From contig CM037835.1 of NCBI GenBank assembly GCA_021234535.1, forward strand, positions 6,386,001-6,450,000: DNA of 64,000 bases. Reading direction: 5' to 3'. Positions within the stretch are counted from its first letter, which is position 1; each line of letters starts with the position of its first letter. Positions 27,701 through 36,700 of this stretch are shown piece after piece. Below the pieces are notes generated by a model. It was not told the DNA's origin, searched no databases, and saw only the letters and a list, made by a program, of their open reading frames with translations. Made by a program: the position numbers and the translations under genes. The stretch comes from Stichopus chloronotus (lineage: Eukaryota; Echinodermata; Holothuroidea; Aspidochirotida; Stichopodidae).

Positions 27701-30700
27701 TAGGGTACAAAGAGAGTTACATAATAACTATTTAAAGATGGACAATCAGCTGCACCCTTTATAACAAGTTTGCAACACAACAGAATGAGACTGAAACTTA
27801 AAAAAAAAAAAAGTTTTCCCTCTTTTATGAGTACAACTTTAGAAACAAAACATTAAATACACTGAGCATATGGAAGCAATCTCCAATATTGTACTGTTGG
27901 CACTTTCAGAGAAGGATACTTCAGGGCAGAGATTATTCTTGAACAATCAGATTTAACTCAATAGCAATGTGGAAATTTTAAGTGCAGTTACTACTTGTAT
28001 GGTGGAACTAAGGAGATAGTGATGCATGGCGGTCCAACTAAACAATAACTATGTAAATAATTGACAAGTGTTGGACACTTACTTAAGTTTTCCTTCTGCA
28101 GGGCCACCAGGCAACACATCTGATACAACAATTGAAGGGTTTCCATCTAAATAATATGGTCTGTCAATGCCCCCACTGATGGCTAGGCCAAAGCCCTTGT
28201 TTGGTGGCTGTCAAAAAAAAAAAAAAAAAAAACATGCATTACCATATTAGTTCCTCACAAACTGATTAACTGCAAGACAAAAGCAAAATATGGAGGAAAA
28301 ACAGACAAAAATTGACTTATCTCCCACAAATTGGTAAAATGACTGCCATCCATGCTATTTAGCCAATATCATAAGTCTGTAGGTCAGCTAAGGCACAAGA
28401 AGTCATACTTATTTTTGCCAGCTCAAAGGACACTAGGAAGTTTAAAACAGGAAACTGCAACCTACCACTCACACATACACACCACAGAATGCCAAAGGAT
28501 AGAAACTTCCACATTTTATTCATCATTTCTTTAGACCTAAATACACAATACCTACCATTCACTAATTGAGTAAGTACCGCAATAGCGACGTTTGCTTTAC
28601 CATGTCAATCATACCATCAGCCATTGGCATGGTGAAAAATCCACTTGTACCACCTGAGAAGGCCCCCTACATACCCTTATAAAAAAATTCTGAAGGGTCT
28701 TTAACATGAAATATCCACATTCCATCCTTTTTTTGCCAGCATGGGCATGTACAAGCGACTTGTTGATTTTACTTTGGGCACAATACAGATTACACTACGA
28801 AACCCCGCGCCACTCTCTTCACCAAATTCAAGGGGGACTTTTAAAGCAGCACACAACAGATACTACAGCCAGCCAGTGTAAAACTTTTCAGCAAACAGGT
28901 TTATGAATGTTGTGCAGACACTTGGGGAAGGAGAACAGTTCAAGGTTTTATGTCACTAGAATAAAAAGAACGAGGGAATTTCTACTTAAAGTGTGGCTTT
29001 CGTATGATTTTGCAGCTGTCTCACTTATCAATGAAGTTGCTCTCAACATGTGTCAGTCAGTTTTAATAAATATGGAACTAAATATAAATATGTATGGTCT
29101 GTACTGAAACACAACAACAGAAGCATATACCAAAGTACCACACACTAGCACAATGAAAAGAGGGGCATGATGTTGTTACTATTTCATATAGTTGATTCAT
29201 AGTCATGTTCAAATCCAAGGCAGTACTTGACCAGTTGCGGCAGTACATAAGTTTGAGATCAACGGTGTGTCTCAACCATGTAGGTATATTGTTTAAGACT
29301 TTCAAGTAATTGCTTTAACAATCAATTTCTACTCTGAATTGCTCAGGGGTTGAAAGACTGATATAATAAAGTGAAGGTCAATGTGAACTGATATAATAAA
29401 GTGAAGGTCAATGTAAACTGACCTTACTAGCTTTAATATACTCCTACTATTTGACTGTATTTCTTGTATCACATCTTACCCAACAATGTTGCGGTAAGGT
29501 AGAAGTGAGGCTGCTGTTATTACTAGTCTCTCACATTTTAACACTTGACTTCCAAAGAGAAAATTGTAGCTCTCAGTTATACTTTGTACTACTTGGAAGA
29601 ATACCATCACTTGAGAATAGTTAAGTGTAATAAAAGATTAAAAAGTTTACACAGTCACACTCCCTCCTAAGTATATTGGTAAGCAACCCTGCATATATTG
29701 GTAAGCTGACACTGGTACCAAGTTTCAGATTGACTGTATCTCGCCCTTACCTTATGACTGTTCAGTTATCTACATTCTGGTTATGAATTACTGTAACAAA
29801 TATAGCAGAGGAACCTCTCTGAGAAACGGACCAAGAAATGACAATTTTTGGTAGACTAGGAGAGTGGGTATTGAACCTGATACGGTTAGTTACCTCCGCT
29901 CTACTAATCTCCTGTCGATAATCTGATAATCCGATGTACACAGGTTGCAATATTTGCTACTGAGAGGTGCATCCAGGTAGAACCAACATTGTACCACCAT
30001 CTCCCAATGCCACACCCATATGAAGGTGAAATTTCAGTCTGAGATGCTGCTTCACTTTGCACACACCAACAGGTGCAAATTGCCACACCAAAGTGACTTT
30101 GCATCTAGCATCTAGCAGTGTTAAATGAACTTTTTTTCTTTGCAGTTCATTTTTTGGCCTTTCAATCCGATACAGCGCAAGTCAAAATAAACGTATTCAG
30201 GGAGAGTGTCAAGACATTCCACAAAACTTGACAAATACACAAATTTCCTACTTTTAAAAGGTTTCTTATACAGGGTGGATAGTCACACATTCCTAAAAAA
30301 TAATTTGATTCTTTGGAGGATTAAACAATGAGGAATGCAATAAATTCTTCAATGAATACGAATGAAACAAAGTACAAAAGTATCTGATTTTCGTGCTGAA
30401 ATTATTGCACTGTAGGCAAAGCTATTTTGAACCACATAAGGCACACGATAGCTTATATTATATAGTCTGTTATTCTTTAACAGCTCCAAATCACTGACTG
30501 ATTTAGCACTTAAGTTGAAGAAAGGATGGGTAAGTGTTGTCAGATGGAATGTTTCTTCAACACTGTACACACTTAAGTTGTACACATTATACGTCCCTGT
30601 GACATGCTACTAGAAATCATGTATCTCACTCAACTTTCATTGATGTAGATAACTTTCTTTCAAACAAATTACTGACATAATAGTGTGCAGGGGGGAAGAG

Positions 30701-33700
30701 TAACGAGTAAATATGAAATTAAAAATCAGTGATTCATTTCAATCAACTTTTTCAATTCTACAGCCAACACTGATACAAATGCTCCATAACTTGTGCACCA
30801 TAAGTCAACTATCTGAATCCAATCCAGCACACAGTTTAAAGGGGAAAGCCAGCACTTCCATTGTATACATTATGTATCTAAGACGATAAAGTGCAATTTC
30901 CTTTGAGGTTCTTAAAAATTTGTGATTTCTTCAATCTCCTCGCTAAATTTGTGTCAATTTCTGATATGTCAAGATACCGCTGGGAGATAACATGAACATG
31001 GTCAAGATACTTGCCACGAACCAAAATACAAACCGTACTGCAGGAGCTCATAATGCCGACTCAATGACCACACAAAGTATTTCATTTTGTTAGACATATC
31101 AAACTTTTAAGGGCAGACATAATGGTCACATTTTTTAATCCATATTTTAGTGTCCTATACAGTTCATACTTCAAAATTCCTAGTTTCAATGACAAACATT
31201 TAAGCACTGCAAAACAATCAAATTCATAATATCTCTGCTGTTAATGGCTGAGTTTTTTATTTTTGTTTTGTGAATTTTAAACAGCTGAAGTAGCAAACTC
31301 TTAACAGTCTAAAGGAACTAGGGTAAACTATGGTATCGCAGTTAACTTATAGGTATACTGTTGTAATGAATACTACTACTGTATACTGTTTCTCAGAATT
31401 TCAGAAATCCAGCTTTGAAAAGAGCTGCTATTACATATACCCATGCACTCCTTTGTGATTAATCAATCCTCGAAATGAAGTGGATATAATGATTATAGTC
31501 ATTTACAATCAACATGAAACTAGGTAAGGCATATCATTCAGAGACAGATATCTGGGTGTGTGTTTGCATTACTGACAATTGATTGTGACATCATTTGGTA
31601 CAATAGTGAGCTTGCGTGTACACAAAATGTCACCTCACTAGGGTCGATCACCCATCTCAGCACCGTCGTCATCCATGATCTTCCCAATGAATTAATACAC
31701 ATATCCTCCTCCCACAGAAATATTCAAGTAATCTAGTGATAGTACTAGATTTAATTGCTACAGAAATGAACCCAGTTACTGCAGGGAGGAGTGCCTTTGG
31801 CAAAATCCTTGCACACACACACAAGGACAGCCCTGGGAAGCAAGCCAGAACCATCCACCATTTTACAGGAATTTCACGCTCCACTAACCATGGCACAGCA
31901 GACGCAATGAACCTGAGTCACAACAAAGGACATGGTGGTTGAAACCGGATCAAGTGACTCATGCAGGCTTAGATGTAGATGTAGTGTACACAAAATCCAA
32001 AGATTTACTGAGAACAATATACCATTCAACCCTTGAAGATTGACTAAGCATTTATACAGGTGCACTAATGCATGAATATAGGTGTCACACACACACTAAC
32101 AAATCTGAACACTAATTCAACATTTTCTAATTCTGATGTAATGATAGTCTGCAATAATGGAATGACATACTTGCGAATACAGGCACTGCTTTTTCAGATG
32201 AATTAAAAAAATGGGAGTACATTTCAGAAACATCTGGTTTTATTAGACAACATACACTGTGCTGTTTATGCATCAATTTACCTAACAAAGCAAACTAGAG
32301 AATGGTAACCTTCAGCATGACTAATGAGGCTCCACCAAACTGCAAATAATGCATCTAATATGTAAACACATTTCTATGTCCTGTTTGGTTTAGTCCCTCC
32401 CTCAGTTGTAACTCCTTTCAAAACAGCACAGAAAACATGCACTTTGACGGCATTGTTACAATCACATGATCTGCTTGTGTTGCGTTAGTAATGAAAAGGG
32501 AAAACTGGCAGTTTGAACGTAGTAAATTAAGTACAGAAAAGTGATATAATGACTTTGATCTACAATTTCACTACCTGTCATACAGAACACATATGTAACA
32601 ACCCACGTCAAAATGTAAGATTTCTGTGAATAACAGCAATTCACACAAAACTCTTTAAATGTGTGTTCCAAAGTAGGCAGGACCTTGTGTCCATCATATG
32701 AACTTGTCAATTTCCCCAAAACAAGCAGTTCAATGTCATGGACTGATAAACACAGTCACACAAAAGTTCCTCTCTGACAGGGCTGGCAAATTCACTTCAA
32801 ATATGAAAATAGTTTAGCTTGTTTTTCTTTTCAGCAAGGCTATTCACTTATTGTAAGTGAGTCAACACACAATACTGCAAATAAGTGGAATAACGGAAAC
32901 GGTGTTAAAGCATTCAGAGAATATCTACCCCAGGCTGGCATGAAAATGAACGCTGTACCTTCTACAATCACCAAAGGCTGACAGAGAAGGTAGAAAGTTG
33001 GGAGGTGGTTGGGGAGGGTGGGGAAATGGTTGAAGTATAAGATGAGTAAAACAGCAACCTATAAGCAGTAACTTTTTGTCTTTTCACTCCCGTTAGAAAT
33101 GGGAAGATTTCAAAGTAAAACAGGACTTGAAACTACATGTTGCTGATGCTAACATAAAGCGAGCACAAAAGTTCACTTCCAATGAATCTAATCTACAATT
33201 GTTGCAAACTATGATCAAATTTAGGCTAACTAAGGGGTCACATCCACATTTTCAAAAACTTATGTTTATTATCTGGCAGTACTCTCCTTCGATTGGCTAC
33301 GGTCATGTCAATGACACCTGGCTATGTACTCTTATCAACATAGGCTATGCATAGCTCAATGGGCTTTGGTACTGGCAACGATAACTTTCAGGGCTCTTTC
33401 AAATTAGACAACAGAAACGTCAATTATTTCTGTTATCAACTTTCTCATATTGAACATTTTTACTTGAAAATCTCATAACAAAGTTGAAAATCTCGCAACA
33501 AAGTGTGATTACTGTATAACACTCACTGTACAGTGGTGGGAAGAACTCACAATTCCAATACCATGAACAAAGTTGATGGCGATGGGGGAGGAACATCATA
33601 ATCACCATCTTCAGTTAACAAGCTACATTATAGTCAAAAGTTCACTAATCGTCCATTATCTCGACTTACCCTGTTAATTGTTACTGTAGACTCCTCCCAT

Positions 33701-36700
33701 TGCACCTCTCCCTGTGAAAGGAAACAAATTGTGAAGAATGTGATGAAAAACTTTGATTTCAGAAACTCCCTTAAATCAGACAGAAGGGTAATGCTGTTCA
33801 TTAAGGACAAGGAATGTCACAAGTTGGGAAATGAGGAAAATGGTCACAATTTGTCAATTATTTGTGTAACAGCTGCATGAAAACATTTCCAAACATGTAA
33901 AATACTTCACGGTCCTGAAAGCTTCACCTTGACAGGTTGACACTTTGTACTTTCTGGATGCAGATGTGGTAACTCTGTCTGATATTGTGATCTGGCAAGG
34001 CTCCAGAATATGTCACAGATAATTTAGTGTTGCTTTGTGTACAGTAGTCTGATCAACATTTAACACTGACACAGAATTTGAACTCACTGACTTGACGTGC
34101 ATATCACAAATGTCACAAATGAGGTGGATTGGTGAGTGATGAATATCAAACAGGTTACGGCCTCTTTGATTCCATGAACTTTGTCATGGATGTTATGTAG
34201 TGATTGTACAAACTGCAGTACAGTGAGGTGAGAGCACGTTCGCTACCTGAGAAAGCATTTCAATTACAGGAAGATCATTAAAATCTCATCTGCAGACAGA
34301 CAACACCATAAACAACTACATTATATAACAGGTTGCAATCTATTGTACACTATGGCAATACAACGATACAATGCAGAAACTGTATTGGAACCAATGGCAG
34401 ATGATCTACAGTTAAATGTACAGATGTGAGGTAGTGAAGGAACTGAAGGGTACAGAGACCAATGTAAGTTACCCATTGTCACCCATCGTGTTACTGTATG
34501 TCCCTTGAGGGGCCAACATGATCATTTCTCTTGTCAACTGAGCACTTAGATACTTAGTCAGAGCTTAGTCTACTGAAACATACCATAACCTTCTTAATGG
34601 GTGTATGCACCCTAGCTTTTCCTTTGAGTTAATATATAGAGGCGGTGAATGGATAACCATGCTGGTTTACTGATTCATACTGGACTGTGGCTCTCAGCTT
34701 ACCAGATTCTCCACACAGGCTGATTAACTTTACTCCATTGTAATATGTATTGATTGGTACTTTGCATGATTTTTGGTGGAGGTATGTTAATGAGGATGGT
34801 CTTTTATCATCATTGAACTCTCCACACAGCTCTGAACTGTGCATATAGAGTAAAACCTACTGCAAAGTATGAAATAATAATAATAATGAAATCTTCCAGT
34901 CATATTATCTTTATGACCGATCATGTACAACAAAATTATCAATTCAACTACTTCCAGGTTTAACCTGATTTGTTTTTATTCACAGCAAGAATCCAGATGT
35001 GATGTCGCTCAGCATATATATTTGACACACGGTGTGCAGAAAGAATACTGAACTGAGTGTGTGATGTTTACAGCACTGGTTGCCTATGGGACAACTCTAA
35101 AGGGAACATGAAAAATGAGGTTATCCTATACAAATTCAACAAAATAAAGTTATGTTTTGAATTTTAAATGATCGTCCCCCCTTTTTACATTGCAGTGCCG
35201 GTGGGCACTAATTGTATTGCCCGCTTTATATCCATGTCTAGTGCTTGTTAAATTCTATGCTTAACTCAGAAAAAGAGAGAACTTGGTAGACCCTATTTGA
35301 TTTTGTTAAAGAATTCAAAAGACTTTAAACAAAAGTTCGGAAGGACACGTGTAGAAGCACACTGAAAATGTCTTTGCATGCTGGGAATGCCAACTGCTTC
35401 ACTCAATCTCTACGCCAGAACTGACGACAAGCTGAGAAGACACAAGAGTGGACCTACTCTCACCTCTTCCATTGAACCATTCTCAATTCCTGACATGATT
35501 TTCTTCTCAGATCTGAGTCAGAAAATTTGAACTTTTTTTTACACAAATCTTCACAATCCATTCACATCACCATCTTCCTTCCTTTCTGGTTAGAGTTCCA
35601 AGGTATCACACAATCATAAAATAATTTGACGAGAAAGTGATCCTGAAATTTCCAACTTAAAAGGACAACAAAATGATGCCACATTTAGAGAGGACAATTC
35701 CACTGACAGCAAAAAACAACTGCCAAAAGTTTTAACATGCTCGTTGGAGGTATCAAAACTGGTGATGCAGCAGTCCAGCGAATGTGAACCACTGTACGTG
35801 CAGAATAACACACACCCCGTCACGCTGTTGTGGGTACCACTGAACATGCACTACAGTGTTTAAAATCACTGGTATCCTATGAAACCCAACCACTATTGAA
35901 ACACTTAATTGCTATGCAGTCCACACAATCGAGTGTAACACCAACTTATAAGGCAGATCAAATCAAGATTGCATGCTTCATTCCCCAGCCAAAGCCACCT
36001 TTGTACCCTTGTTTTCATGGCTATTTACATCAGCTGATAAGATGGAATTCCATTGGCTGAAAAGATGGTCTTTGAAAAAAATTTGATAGTCGACAAACAA
36101 ACAAAAAAGTTCTTTTACTCATTTACGTGCAAAGGTTACGATATGTGTCGGCAATCTTTATTTAAAAGATGCTATGGAAGCTTCATAAGATACATTTTTT
36201 TTTTTTACATACAGCTTCCAGAGGTACTGTGTTTGTATCGCACATAGTCTGAGAGTCACAGCTGTTTCACATTTTTCCTGAGAGGTTAGAAGTCGAAACA
36301 AGCTTTAAAGGATTATTCCAAATCAATGGCTCAGGCAAAATGTTTCCCAAATTAGAGAGGAAATTTAATCAGCATCATTTAAAACAGTCTGGGCAATTTG
36401 TGAAGAGCTTCACTCAACTGTAACAAATCCTACCAGCTTCTTAAGGACACAATTAACACATTATCATAATGGGCATGCAAAGACACCAAGACTCTCCCCT
36501 TCTGCAACCTGTTTTCAAAACCTGTCTACACTTTTACCAGGGGTTACTTTATGCAAAGCTAAAACACCATCACTCACCAATCTTCCTGGAGATTTTCTGC
36601 GGATAAACAGAAGAGATAAACAACGTTCAGTGGAGTCATAGGATTCACAACAGCAATTCACAGTAAATATTAAGGATCCTTGTCTGTCAACAAGGTAATC

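Larger units (their letters stand above)
28208..33669 (-). other. Intron between exons 4 and 5 (5.46 kb)
   Basis: The longest coding intron. Apart from the 30-bp and 20-bp tandem duplications (29357-29416, 33464-33503), AT-rich unremarkable sequence. Around 31730-31980 lies a mixed segment with GTGCCTTTGGC and a CA tract that resembles the tail of the 620-710 repeat. No convincing exon seen. Confidence 0.6.
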
